Origin: Molanna angustata
Lineage: Eukaryota; Arthropoda; Insecta; Trichoptera; Molannidae
Length of the DNA stretch: 64,000 nt
Direction: 5' to 3'
Assembly (NCBI GenBank): GCA_963576475.1
Contig: OY754964.1
Span: forward strand, 50,073,473-50,137,472
The position numbers and the translations under genes were made by a program. Positions within the stretch are counted from its first letter, which is position 1. Each line of letters starts with the position of its first letter. This document shows positions 22,080-34,245 of the stretch, piece after piece. Below the pieces are notes generated by a model, which was given only the letters and a program-made list of their open reading frames with translations, was not told the origin of the DNA and did no database searches.

Positions 22080-22991
22080 TGAATGTAGGTATTTCTAATG
22101 GATAATTTTTTAGATTTAAAATTGACAATAGTAAATAATAAAATTGAATTTGATATATATCGTAAACCGACCTATACAGATACAACTATCCACAATACAT
22201 CCAACCATCCAGCATCCCATAAACATTCCGCTTATCATTCCATGGTCCATAGATTACTAAATATACCACTATCATCAAATAATTTTAATAAAGAACTAAA
22301 TACAATCAAACAGATTGCATACAATAATGGTTATAACAGTAAATTGATAGACTCTATTTTAAATAAAAAAATAAAAAATATTAACGTCAATAGATACCTA
22401 CATAGTTATAATACAAATATCAAAAAAGATGAATATAGTTGGAGACGCATATTGTTTGTCAATAATTTATCCCAATTAGTCTCAAATTTCTTACCAAAAG
22501 ACATAAGACCGGCATTTTACACTGACAATAATATTGGAAAAAGTTTAATGAATTCCAAAGATAAAGATAATAAAATGGAAAATTCCGGCGTATACCAACT
22601 GACATGTGGAGACTGCTCTGCAGTCTACATAGGAAAAACAGGACGGAAATTTGAGACTAGAGTAAAAGAACATATTAGATGTATAAACAATGATAATTTT
22701 TCGGAATTCGCAGAACACTTAGTACTTAATGATCATCAATTTAATATGCAATCGGGAACAAAAATTTTACACGTCAACAAAGTAGGTCTCCGTCTTGATA
22801 ATTTAGAGTCGCTAGAAATTAAAAAGTGTATTAATTCAAAACAGAACATAATAAACAATCAGTTAAATTTATCTTTCAGTCCATTATTAAATATGTTTCC
22901 TTTTACTTCTAATCCTTCAGCCAATCGGACCCACCCTGCACAAGACCCAACCCTAAGTACCCCCACCCTACCTCTACCTCCGCCCCCATAG
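22080..22991 (+). pseudogene. Penelope-like element 3' half: RT C-terminus plus GIY-YIG endonuclease
   Basis: The 297-codon open frame (22098-22991) starts within the RT thumb of a Penelope-like element: NFLDLKLTI, FDIYRKPTYTDTTIHNTSNH and the H..AYHSMVHRLL segment (residues 3-54). A linker follows with YSWRRILF (113-120). The GIY-YIG nuclease domain covers about 164-250: GVYQLTCGDCSAVYIGKTGR (GVY 164-166, YIG 177-179), R188, H207 and the glutamate of LESLEI (about 237-240). The C-terminus ends in a proline-rich tail (PTLPLPPPP). In PLEs this nuclease nicks the target for priming. The RT catalytic core is missing, so this copy is dead although the frame is undamaged. ATG 22098 is an internal methionine at the truncation edge, not a true start. 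Confidence 0.9.
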
Positions 22992-23025
22992 ATTTCTTGT
23001 AAGCACGTCGTCACATTCTGTTTCA

Positions 23026-23084
23026 GTTGAAAGTTAGCCTGATGAGGGAACGGTTAGTTCCGAAACCGGTCGCATCGTTTCAAC
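23026..23084 (+). ncRNA. Type I hammerhead ribozyme of the Penelope-like element
   Basis: All hammerhead core elements are present in order: CTGATGAG (23039-23046), stem II GGAAC/GTTCC (23047-23051 with 23057-23061, loop GGTTA), GAAA (23062-23065), a minimal stem III (AC with GT, two-base loop), and the cleavage triplet GTC (23069-23071). Stem I is formed by GC/GC next to the core, then an internal loop, then GTTGAAA (23026-23032) with TTTCAAC (23078-23084). PLEs are known to carry hammerhead motifs in their terminal repeats, often with very short stem III that favours dimeric cleavage. It lies 35 bp downstream of the GIY-YIG ORF stop. Cleavage is predicted after 23071. Confidence 0.88.
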
Positions 23085-23454
23085 CAAAAAACGTGGTTAA
23101 TACAAAGTTATATCTTTAAATTTAATTTGTTAAATATGAACCACAAAGTTAACATTCAAACATTTGAAAAAAAAGATTATTTTTTTTTTAGTTTTTGAAT
23201 AAGGTATGAAATCATGTCATGTATTTAATCCATCAAACATACTTCAAAGTTTTCTCAATCTAGACATTTTAAATAGTACATTTGTGAAGGAAAAGTGGAA
23301 TTTATTTTCTTTTTTCAAGCTCGCAGCTGCGCTCAACATCACTTGCATTACATTAAGTACCTATAATATATAATGTTAGTACCTGGGCATATCAGTATTA
23401 TAATGTTATGTAGCATAACAATATTATTACCCAGACTTGATGTTTAAATGAGTG
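23085..23454. other. PLE flank and unassigned AT-rich sequence
   Basis: The sequence just after the ribozyme (AAAAAACGTGGTTAATACAA) may be the PLE 3' terminus. The rest has no recognised feature. Confidence 0.4.
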
Positions 23455-23935
23455 CATGTTAAATTTATTTTTATTTCAACGTGTGCATGTTAAATTTTAT
23501 TTTTGACAATTTTTCACCATCTCAATAGGGACGAAGTTGGAATATTATAGACGAATCAGGAACTCAAGTCACCCATGGGGCTTACGAACTGTCATCGACT
23601 GGCTTACGTGATAACTTAATGCGCTGGCGCATCGTTCACCAATTATGCCTTCTTATTGAACTCCCGATCACGTAAACCAGACGATGACAGGTCGTAAGCC
23701 CTGAAGGTGCCTTGAGTTCCTGGTTCTTCTATAATATTCCTACTGAGATGTTGAAAAATTGTCTAAAATATCAATGACTCCCGACAGGAAAAAATCCATT
23801 GTTTATTTCAATGTGTGCATGTTAAATTTATTTTCGTTTCAATGTATGCGTGTTAAATTTATTTTTATTTCAATGTGTGCGTGTTATATTTATTTTTATT
23901 TCAATGTGTGCAGTGTGCATGTTAAGTTTAGTATA
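23455..23935. repeat. 31-bp tandem repeat split by a MITE
   Basis: The unit (TTTCAATGTGTGCATGTTAA plus ATTTATTTTTA) has starts at 23806, 23837, 23868 and 23899, a constant 31-bp step. About one and a half units are also present left of the MITE (23455-23505). The MITE therefore sits inside a pre-existing small array. Confidence 0.75.
23506..23800. mobile_element. Foldback MITE copy with long palindromic arms
   Basis: The left arm (GACAATTTTTCACCATCTCA, ATAGACGAATCAGGAACTCA, GAACTGTCATCGACTGG; about 23506-23615) is the imperfect reverse complement of the right arm (CCAGACGATGACAGGTCGTA, CCTTGAGTTCCTGGTTCTTC, GAGATGTTGAAAAATTGTC; about 23665-23765). The loop holds GCGCTGGCGCATCGTTC. A remnant of the family terminal repeat, GACTCCCGACAGGAAAAAA, follows at about 23775. 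Confidence 0.7.
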
Positions 23936-24689
23936 ATTTTAACTCATATGAAAAACTTACAATATTGAACAGCGGTCAACATGATATAATTAAATGTGGG
24001 TATTATTATAAATCATGTATTCGTGGTAACGTAATTTTATTAATACAAATTATCCTGTACTTAAAGAAATCCCTATTGGGCATATAAGATTGGAAAATTG
24101 TTCACAAAATATATTCGACCATAACTATAATATAACTTCGTGATGTTTTTTTTATGATTCATGTAAAGTTATTTGTAAATAGGATATTTGATATAAATGA
24201 CCATTTGGTAATGTGAAAATTCGTTCATGTTTTCATATGAAAATAAGGGTTGTCACCTTTTTAATTATCACTAAATATAATTAAAAAAAGTGTATATGAA
24301 AGGTCTGATTAAATTACAGATACGCACTCTATTTTTATATATTATGATGGTAAAAACAACCAAACACAATACCATACATATTATTTTAAAAGCATTAAAA
24401 ATATATATATCAATATAAAAAAATCACGTATTTTGAAGTTTTAAAGATCTTTATTTCAACAAAAGTTGAAATGACTATGACCGCGGTTTCAGTGTGAACA
24501 AACATTTAGGCTGTGTTTCTCGGACAAAAATTAAAGTAAAAGTATAGTTGAAATACTTTGATTTCATAAAATTATTCAAAAGTTTTGGTTGTTTCATTGA
24601 AATCTAATGCCGTCAAACAACGCATTTTTGAACAATTTCACGAAATCAAAGTATTCTAAGTATGATATTACTGTTACGTTTGTTGAAAC
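23936..24689. other. No gene or repeat recognised
   Basis: AT-rich, with no ORF or repeat-family match. Confidence 0.5.
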
Positions 24690-24895
24690 AACCCAGCCTT
24701 AAAGTGGAATAAATTTCCTTCTGACATACGTGGAGCTCATAGCATTGACACCTTGGGTAGACTTCTATGTAAAGGCTGCCTTGTTTCGTAGAGCCAACAA
24801 ATAAGCTACCTACAACGCCCTTGGAGTGATCTTGTATCACTAAACGGCGCTTTATAAATTTTAATTATTATTATTATTATAATTATTAAAGACGT
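24690..24895 (+). pseudogene. L2/Rex1-like LINE 3' end, copy 2
   Basis: The plus strand reads LKWNKFPSDIRGAHSIDTLG then RLLCKGCLVS and a stop, the WN.LP..IR C-terminus of L2/Rex1-type RT. After about 45 bp comes AACGGCGCTTTATAAATTTT and an ATTATTATTATTATT tail, the same 3' terminus type as 12001-12228 and 37156-37735. Only the last 30 codons remain. Confidence 0.7.
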
Positions 24896-24949
24896 TGAAA
24901 AATAACTTTAAAATACAAACTGAATCCATACTGTATTTTCATTTAATTT

Positions 24950-25165
24950 TACACTCACACCAACACAGCATATCCAAAAATGTGGGGTAAGTAACCAGCG
25001 AGAGGTGTTCGGGTGCGTAGAACCTTATATAAGAAGGCACGACACATTCGTATATTCCCAAATGCCAGTCTAGTCTCACTTAAAGACACAAAATTCAGAA
25101 TGGGTGGTGATCCTCATTGCTGAATGATATATGAGATGTTATTTTGCTTGTATTTGTCTTCTTGG
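24950..25165 (+). repeat. R2 family, copy 5
   Basis: CAGCATATCCAAAAATGTGG, CCTTATATAAGAAGGCACGA and CAGAATGGGTGGTGATCCTC match copy 1 (7035-7195). Confidence 0.7.
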
Positions 25166-25367
25166 TATGTCTATATCCTTTTTTTAATGTATACTTTCTA
25201 AGTGAAAATCAATTATTAGTTTCTTTATCAATGTCATGAAAAATTTGTGTAAAAAAACGTTAGTTTTCTTATTGATAAATAAATACATAAATATATATAT
25301 TTTTTATTTATATAATACAACAAATTCAAAAACCATAATCACAAGATACAAAAACATATACACAATT

Positions 25368-27438
25368 AAAAATATATTGCACTTTACCACAGTGTAAGCA
25401 CTCGTGTACAAAGGAGACATATAAATATATTGCACTTTACCACAGTGTAAGCACTCGTGTACAAAGGAGACATATAAATATATTGCACTTTACCACAGTG
25501 TAAGCACTCGTGTACAAAGGAGACATATAAATATATTGCACTTTACCACAGTGTAAGCGCTCGTGTACAAAGGAGACATATAAATATATTGCACTTTACC
25601 ACAGTGTAAGCGCTCGTGTACAAAGGAGACATATAAATATATTGCACTTTACCACAGTGTAAGCACTCGTGTACAAAGGAGACATATAAATATATTGCAC
25701 TTTACCACAGTGTAAGTACTCGTGTACAAAGGAGACATATAAATATATTGCACTTTACCAAAGTGTAAGCACTCGTGTACAAAGGAGACATATAAATATA
25801 TTGCACTTTACCACAGTGTAAGCGCTCGTGTACAAAGGAGACATATAAATATATTGCACTTTACCACAGTGTAAGCGCTCGTGTACAAAGGAGACATATA
25901 AATATATTGCACTTTACCACAGTGTAAGCACTCGTGTACAAAGGAGACATATAAATATATTGCACTTTACCACAGTGTAAGCACTCGTGTACAAAGGAGA
26001 CATATAAATATATTGCACTTTACCACAGTGTAAGCACTCGTGTACAAAGGAGACATATAAATATATTGCACTTTACCACAGTGTAAGCACTCGTGTACAA
26101 AGGAGACATATAAATATATTGCACTTTACCACAGTGTAAGCACTCGTGTACAAAGGAGACATATAAATATATTGCACTTTACCACAGTGTAAGCACTCGT
26201 GTACAAAGGAGACATATAAATATATTGCACTTTACCACAGTGTAAGCACTCGTGTACAAAGGAGACATATAAATATATTGCACTTTACCACAGTGTAAGC
26301 GCTCGTGTACAAAGGAGACATATAAATATATTGCACTTTACCACAGTGTAAGCGCTCGTGTACAAAGGAGACATATAAATATATTGCACTTTACCACAGT
26401 GTAAGCACTCGTGTACAAAGGAGACATATAAATATATTGCACTTTACCACAGTGTAAGCGCTCGTGTACAAAGGAGACATATAAATATATTGCACTTTAC
26501 CACAGTGTAAGCGCTCGTGTACAAAGGAGACATATAAATATATTGCACTTTACCACAGTGTAAGCACTCGTGTACAAAGGAGACATATAAATATATTGCA
26601 CTTTACCACAGTGTAAGCACTCGTGTACAAAGGAGACATATAAATATATTGCACTTTACCACAGTGTAAGCACTCGTGTACAAAGGAGACATATAAATAT
26701 ATTGCACTTTACCACAGTGTAAGCACTCGTGTACAAAGGAGACATATAAATATATTGCACTTTACCACAGTGTAAGCACTCGTGTACAAAGGAGACATAT
26801 AAATATATTGCACTTTACCACAGTGTAAGCACTCGTGTACAAAGGAGACATATAAATATATTGCACTTTACCACAGTGTAAGCACTCGTGTACAAAGGAG
26901 ACATATAAATATATTGCACTTTACCACAGTGTAAGCACTCGTGTACAAAGGAGACATATAAATATATTGCACTTTACCACAGTGTAAGCACTCGTGTACA
27001 AAGGAGACATATAAATATATTGCACTTTACCACAGTGTAAGCACTCGTGTACAAAGGAGACATATAAATATATTGCACTTTACCACAGTGTAAGCACTCG
27101 TGTACAAAGGAGACATATAAATATATTGCACTTTACCACAGTGTAAGCACTCGTGTACAAAGGAGACATATAAATATATTGCACTTTACCACAGTGTAAG
27201 CACTCGTGTACAAAGGAGACATATAAATATATTGCACTTTACCACAGTGTAAGCACTCGTGTACAAAGGAGACATATAAATATATTGCACTTTACCACAG
27301 TGTAAGCACTCGTGTACAAAGGAGACATATAAATATATTGCACTTTACCACAGTGTAAGCACTCGTGTACAAAGGAGACATATAAATATATTGCACTTTA
27401 CCACAGTGTAAGCACTCGTGTACAAAGGAGACATATAA
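25368..27438. repeat. 53-bp minisatellite, 39 copies
   Basis: The motif TTGCACTTTACCACAGTGTA then AGCACTCGTGTACAAAGGAG and ACATATAAATATA repeats at an exact 53-bp step. The first TGCACTTTAC is at 25378 and the last at 27392, giving 39 units. Units are almost identical. The main variant is A or G in AGC(A/G)CTCG; rare variants are AGTACTCG at about 25715 and CCAAAGTG at about 25759. There is no ORF. Confidence 0.97.
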
Positions 27439-27521
27439 AAACAAAAGGAACAAGAATTTATATCTACAGTTTTATAGCTTTACAAAATGAAGTGAATATG
27501 AATGTATGAAGAAAGTTATTA

Positions 27522-28474
<953 letters not shown>

Positions 28475-29245
28475 ACTAGTTGCATGTCACACATGAGATT
28501 CAACAGTCGATAGTGATAGTATGTACAGTTGAAGAATAAGTAACAAACTATAAACCCATAAATACAAATTATATATTTTAAGATATTTGGTTTTCTATAC
28601 AACACATGTACCTAGGTATGTATGTCAAGATAGGATAGTATGGAGGTCAGTCCTTTGCTCCTACCCAGAATATGAAAACAGCATGATGGTATATATGTAT
28701 GTTTGGAGATTAGTATCAAACTATTAAGTCTTCTTAGATTATTGTGTGTAGCTATTGCCATACAAATTGTATGAAGCAATGTCGTCACTAAATTCAATTT
28801 TTATAAAAATTGTTAAAAAAAATTGAGATGTGCTAATACAATGTTAATATTTTTTATAGAAAATAAATCATCTAGTTGGGGTGTTTCGGCTTTTTTCTTT
28901 ATTTTTTAAAAAAATGGAAATATAGGCAGTTAAACTCAAAAATTTATCATAAAAAAAATATTTTTCTTAATAAAAAATGTTTGAGAAACCCTGGATTTTT
29001 TAAAAAAAACCTTTTTTGAGATTTTTTATTTGTCCATGTTTATACCAAATTTCAGCGTTCTAGCTTTTATGGTTTCTGAGATATATGGAAAAATAAACCG
29101 AAATTTCAATAGTTGATAACCCCTGACTGAAACAGAAATTCAAGATTTTGAGTATAAAAGTTTTGTAGGCCTATAATTGTTTATGTATTCTAAAAAAATG
29201 GGCTCTGTAAATTGAGCGGATCAAAAGTTATAAGGGGGGGACAGA

Positions 29246-29339
<94 letters not shown>

Positions 29340-29475
29340 ACACACACACAGACACACACAAAACTCACATAAAATGTTCTACTCCGAATTCTGAGTAAAT
29401 CCATGAATGGGAACATACATGCTGCGAGGCCTCTAGTTGGTGTTATTAGCATGCAAAAAGTCCACTACACCATAC
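28475..29475 (-). repeat. R1 repeat, copy D (second unit of the tandem pair)
   Basis: It starts ACTAGTTGCATGTCACACAT immediately after copy C ends and finishes with CCACTACACCATAC (to 29475). The two units are head-to-tail with no spacer, so this is a tandem duplication rather than two separate insertions. Confidence 0.85.
29245..29360. repeat. (CA)n microsatellite in R1 copy D
   Basis: About 116 bp of CA with the same early CC interruption as in copy C. Confidence 0.95.
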
Positions 29476-29799
29476 AAAATTTTCCTTCGTACACGCATCT
29501 TGGCTTAATAATGTCGATTCATTAAGAGAATTGAATTCTCATGAACGAATCGACAGTTGGAAAACAATTGACAAATATATAAGTAGCAATTAAATTTAAA
29601 AAAAACATGTATCACATATTATAATTTTAATACTGTAACCGTACTGTAACTGAAATGTAATATGTACCTACTTGACCTTTTTGTATGGAAAACTCACTGA
29701 TAACCTGTAGGCTATTATGATATAAAACTTTTATGAAATTAAAATTAAAAAAAATCTTCTTGGTCTTAGTTTTAGTAATTATTCTGAATCAATCAATTT
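29476..29799. other. No gene recognised
   Basis: AT-rich; no ORF or repeat match. Confidence 0.45.
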
Positions 29800-30500
29800 T
29801 CATAATTTGGTAACTCTGGCAAACCGCAGGACTCTACTTGATATTGTATATTTGTTAAAGTTAGTTAATAATTTTGTAGATTCCCCAGACTTGCTAAAAA
29901 AATATGTTTTCACTGTCCGAGCAGAGCAACCCGATATCCAAACACCTTCTATATTCCCAAGTGTAATAATAACTACACCCAGAATGCTTTTGTACACCGT
30001 GCTTGCACTATGTGGTATACAATGCATTCTTTAAAATACACTCGACATCTCTGCGAGTTCCCTCAGTGCGTTTAGGATAGCTGTCTCCTCCAATCTTACG
30101 TAGTGCTTCGGTCTGAGCACCTTTTTTTATTAAAAAAAATGAATATGTCCTTGTTAAACAAGAACATATACATCTTTCTACGTTCCCTAAAATAAGCAAA
30201 TAAATGCTTGTGCTATAGGTGAACGAAATCGGTCGAGGCAGGATTCGAACTCGCGATCACTGGATTACTAGCCCAGCGCGCTTACCGCTCTGCTATCGAC
30301 CCATCTTACCCATTTTTTTAAATATGTATAGTCAAGTTTGTATGTATTTTTAATTTGTAATTTTTTGTGGTTGTCCTATTGATTAATGTATGGAGTTTTC
30401 ACTGGTCCACTAACTAAGCAATGCATTGTTGTTTTTTATAAATTATATTGACTGTTTAACTCTCTATGAAGAATAAATAAATAAATAAAAAAAAAAAAAG
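29800..30500 (+). pseudogene. Jockey/CR1-like LINE C-terminal fragment and 3' UTR
   Basis: The frame 29807-30034 reads VTLANRRTLLDIVYLLKLVN then NFVDSPDLLKKYVF. It matches the pattern of the C-terminal LEERRTLFDMTTLHKIIN region of the intact LINE at 43.1 kb, so it is the end of a related RT polyprotein. The frame breaks at about 30034. A 3' tail of AATAAATAAATAAATAAA with an A-run lies at 30468-30500. A tRNA-derived SINE on the opposite strand (30226-30304) interrupts the 3' part. Confidence 0.7.
30226..30304 (-). repeat. tRNA-derived SINE head, threonine-tRNA-like
   Basis: On the minus strand about 73 nt fold tRNA-like: acceptor GGTCGA/TCGACC; anticodon stem CTGGG/TCCAG around a seven-base loop CTAGTAA (anticodon AGT); and a T-arm with TTCGAAT. 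The D-arm pairs poorly and there is an acceptor mismatch, so a SINE head or tRNA pseudogene is likelier than a working tRNA. A diverged relative lies at 35365-35437. Confidence 0.6.
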
Positions 30501-31644
30501 AAATCGATAAACTAAATTAAGAAAAATTAATCTTTCGTGTACAACCCTTATTATATATTTTTCCATATTTGTAATCGAAGTAAAGCCCGCGCCCGCCTCA
30601 TGTTCATGTGACTATTTCTAAGAAACCAAGTTGGACATGACAGGCAACATTGCAGGTAGGTAAGTATGTATGAACGTGAATGAAGGGAATGAACTACACA
30701 AAGTTATAAAACATGGTTTCGGTAAGAAAATACGTATAGGCACGCAATCACTAACATACAACTGACACGCACAATACCCTTTGTGATTGTAAATTTACTG
30801 AACATACCTATCTACACACTTGCTTACCTGTATAGACCTATTTTACTATTTCTCATACTAATATGTTTTAATATTATGAATAATATCTACGCAATGTATA
30901 ATTTTGAAGGAATATTTTAGAAAAAGAAACATGTATTAAGGTTATAGAAATGAAATGTTATTATAAAAGTGGAATTTGGTCAAGACTTAACTCTATGGTA
31001 TACACTAGCGGTCTTATTTATTAGATTTTGTCGTAAACGCGCAACTAGATAATCACGTCTAAAATATTTTAGATCGGTATTAAAAAATCTTACTTATAAA
31101 CGTTTACTAAGATGTGACTAACTACATAGGTCAGCGAATTGTTTACGAACACCCTCATTTTTTTTTTCATATGACCGCATTGGCTTCACAGATGTCCAAA
31201 AATAGATAAATGCATGTTATCTTTGGATAACTAACATCGTAAAATGAAAACAAACACCGCGTTGTGCCGTGTTGAGTCAATTTAAAAACGATTGCGATGA
31301 AGAATAACAAGGAAAAACTTTATTAGGATTTAATTTTTCAGTCAATCTCAAATATGCGTCGGATCATATGTGAAAGATCCGCCATTTTGAAATATTTTGT
31401 ATGACGAGCTAGTCAAGCGTTAAACAACCTCTCGACCCGTTCTAACTTGACGTCTACTAAATAAAGTTGTAATAAAGATAGTCACGGTTTACCCATAAAT
31501 AAACTCTTTCATCAATCACGATATATTACCAGGTACTGTAGGTAGTTTACGTTTATAAGTAAGATGGTATATTTTTGCGAAAAATTTTACCATCCTTGAA
31601 TGCAATTTTAAAGAGTTTTTTTTTTAAATAATATAATTAATTTT
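30501..31644. other. No gene or repeat recognised
   Basis: AT-rich with moderately mixed composition at 31020-31500; no ORF with recognisable motif. Confidence 0.5.
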
Positions 31645-32045
31645 AAATTAGAAAAAAGCGAAAAAAGAACAAAATGCGAAATACACGTAGATAATGAACT
31701 ACTAGAACAAGTGGATGAATATTTGTATTTAGCAAGTATGTTTCAGCATGATGGAAGATTAGAATAGGATATGGAAAGAAAGGTAACGGCAGGAAATAGA
31801 ACAGACGTTGCATTTAGAACAATAATGGCTGACACAATTATTTCAAGGCCAACAAAGTTCACTGTGTACAATGCAATGAAGGGGCTGGCCGCAAAAGAGT
31901 TGAAAGAATAATAGGATAGCATGTATGACGCGATGCAAGGATGTAATTAGGCTAAACATTTATGTCAAGATAAAAGAGTCTGGCTTTCGGTTCTTTCTGC
32001 CTACACCAAAAAGGCAAACGGCGTGATGGTATATATGTAGGTATA
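31645..32045 (+). pseudogene. LINE-A, copy 5, internally deleted
   Basis: The first half (31660-31870) parallels 5270-5490 of the best copy (AAAATGCGAAATACACGTAG; GTTTCAGCATGATGGAAGA). It then skips to the terminal block (GTATGACGCGATGCAAGGAT; GGTTCTTTCTGCCTACACC) and the GGCGTGATGGTATATATGT terminus. Stops are frequent. Confidence 0.75.
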
Positions 32046-32199
32046 TGTGTCATTTTACCTGTTTTGATTTTCAGCCAACTAACTGATACTATGTCAAATA
32101 TTAATACAACACGCACCCAACAAGTTGGCTCTTTTTGGAAGCTCTCGATGTTTATTGTCTAACAGATCCAAAATGAAGACAATATAAAAAAAAATCAGT

Positions 32200-32282
32200 G
32201 TCTACGTCGGGAATCGAACCCTGGACCATTAGTTCAGGAATTAGGTATTAACTTATCTACGAAAGCCATCAATTTATTATTT
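32200..32282 (-). repeat. tRNA-derived SINE head
   Basis: The minus strand carries GGTCCAGGGTTCGATTCCCG, a good B-box/T-arm, preceded by GGCTTTCGTAGATAAGTTAA as a D-arm/A-box equivalent. The arms do not fold into a full tRNA. Confidence 0.5.
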
Positions 32283-32894
32283 TTTTCATAGCAAACCTTT
32301 ACCCGAAACAATTTACCTTGACCAGTCGCTCCTCAAACTCTTTTATTAACACAGCAGCCCGATGAACGATCTTCTGAATCCTGTGTTTCTTGCATCCCGG
32401 GTCTTTTTACGTAGTGCGCTTCTTCGGAAGAGTATAATAGACCCGAATCCTAATAGCTTGTTAAAACAAAATACTAGATATTTTTTAATTCTTACATTGT
32501 CAATTCTAGAATGCATTTAAAAGAAGTCCTATGTTATTTAAATATATTCTTTTTATTAAAAAAAAAACTAATATGAAAATTAATTTGAGGACATAATTTT
32601 AATTCAAATGTTGACATTTCCATGAGTACATTTATGTGAAGACTTTGAAAGTTGTATACATTTTTAATCAGGCATGAGGAAAATCTATTTTCCAATACGT
32701 CAGAGCATTGTGAAAGTTTTGACAGATAAAATCATGAAGAAGAAATTTACCGTTGTCCATGGAAAATTAAACACCACTAAATTTATATACTTCTTTAAAT
32801 ATGATTGAGTTGTATCAGAGAAAAGAAAACTAAATAGTATCTACGCTTTAATAATATATGTCACACACACAAAACCACCAAAATATACAAACAA
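32283..32894. other. No gene recognised
   Basis: AT-rich; it may include the SINE body at its left edge. No ORF. Confidence 0.45.
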
Positions 32895-33012
32895 AACCAT
32901 CACGCTATGTCCTTCACGCGGTAGGTATCTTGGCACACATCCATCGCGTCATCAACATTCATGCATTGTTCACGCTTCTATCATTTCCGTCTTTCAAAAT
33001 GTCATCAAAATA
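32895..33012 (-). pseudogene. LINE-A 3' scrap, copy 6
   Basis: ACCATCACGCTATGTCC, CATCGCGTCATCAACATTCA and TTCCGTCTTTCAAAATGTCA correspond to the inverse of the LINE-A C-terminal block with deletions. Confidence 0.6.
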
Positions 33013-33344
33013 TAGTGTCTTCATATGATATCCTGGGAGAATTTACATAATCAAGTAAAGAAAATCCTCTAGTTTGATGCAGAAATAAAATTAAAATATT
33101 TTAGTATGTTTCCTAAGCATAACTCTACACTACTTCAAAGGAATGTAGAATAAACATAACTTCCTTTAATTTGTATTATAATTTTATGTAGTTTAGTTAG
33201 CTCAATAATTTTGTGAAATGAATATGTATTTTACCCAAAAAAAGTAAGTATAAATCTTCCTAACTGTAGTCATTATATAAATTATTTCACTGTATAATAA
33301 GGAAAATAACTTTTTTTATATTTTCATAAACACGATGATTCCAT
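33013..33344. other. No gene recognised
   Basis: AT-rich; no repeat match. Confidence 0.45.
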
Positions 33345-33585
33345 CATATCCCGAAATTGGGATTAATCAGCGACTGAGTGCTGGTGTGTGTTACACGTGT
33401 ACTTATAGGTCATATCCACACACATCTAAAAAGGCACTACATTCTGAATGGGTAGTCAACCTCATTGCTGAACTATGAGATGTTATCTTGCCGTATGTAT
33501 TTTCGATTAAACGTCTCTTACGGGACATCCAAATATATGATGATAATAAATTAATGGAAGCACAAGTATTATTATAAGCCTTTAT
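33345..33585 (+). repeat. R2 family, copy 6
   Basis: TAAAAAGGCACTACATTCTG, GTCAACCTCATTGCTGAAC and TTTTCGATTAAACGTCTCTT match copy 1. Confidence 0.65.
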
Positions 33586-33639
33586 ATCTTCATATCGATA
33601 TAATGTGCAATATGTTACATTGTTACATATACTGAAAAG

Positions 33640-34245
33640 ATAGTCGAAAAAATTCTTTGATGGAATGGTATGACAATGAATAAAGAGATTTTTGGACATC
33701 GAGTATCCAACCAAAAGACCAAGCAGACATAAGACTATCAAGCATCAAAAAACCATATGCGAAAGAGGCATCCGAGTCCCGATCGAGCACAAGCGAGTTT
33801 GGCGTGATAGAATCAGGATAGCCAACTCCATTACCCTTATTCCCATTCACGTGTTATATTTTGCGTTATGTTCCGCTAATCTTTGCGTATCACAGAATTT
33901 GAAGTAAAAGTTAGGTATCACGAGCTGTCATTCATAACTATAATCTGTGAAACGAATGAATGTGTGTACGCGTCGCTTTTTGTCTTTACGCAGAACTTAC
34001 CACCACCTCGAAATGCCGCATTAAACTTTGCGAATTAATTCACCTATCGAATGTCATACGTATTTCGCTCCCATCAGAATACCGCGTTACGAACGGCGAA
34101 CGGAAGTTTTCCCGACATAATGCGCGGAATTTTACGCGGGCTAGTGTCCGCGGAAAACAGAATAACGATATGCTATAAGAAACGCATGTAGCGTATAAAC
34201 TTGTGTAGTATATTGCCGAGACAAAAGAATAGGAATAGGCCCGCA
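33640..34245. other. GC-richer, non-repeat-like island
   Basis: The composition is visibly less AT-rich than the neighbours (for example GGAATTTTACGCGGGCTAGT and CCGCGTTACGAACGGCGAAC). Two short plus-strand ORFs (33692-33907, 33960-34178) overlap antisense ORFs. I recognise no protein family. It could be a remnant of an unrelated element or of host sequence. Confidence 0.35.

Noticed and set aside
25368..27438. CRISPR-like array
   Set aside because: The 53-bp units are contiguous with no variable spacers, so this is a minisatellite; the genome is also clearly eukaryotic.
30226..30304. Functional tRNA-Thr (AGT) gene
   Set aside because: The D-arm does not pair properly, there is an acceptor mismatch, and a related degenerate copy exists at 35365, so a SINE head is the better reading.
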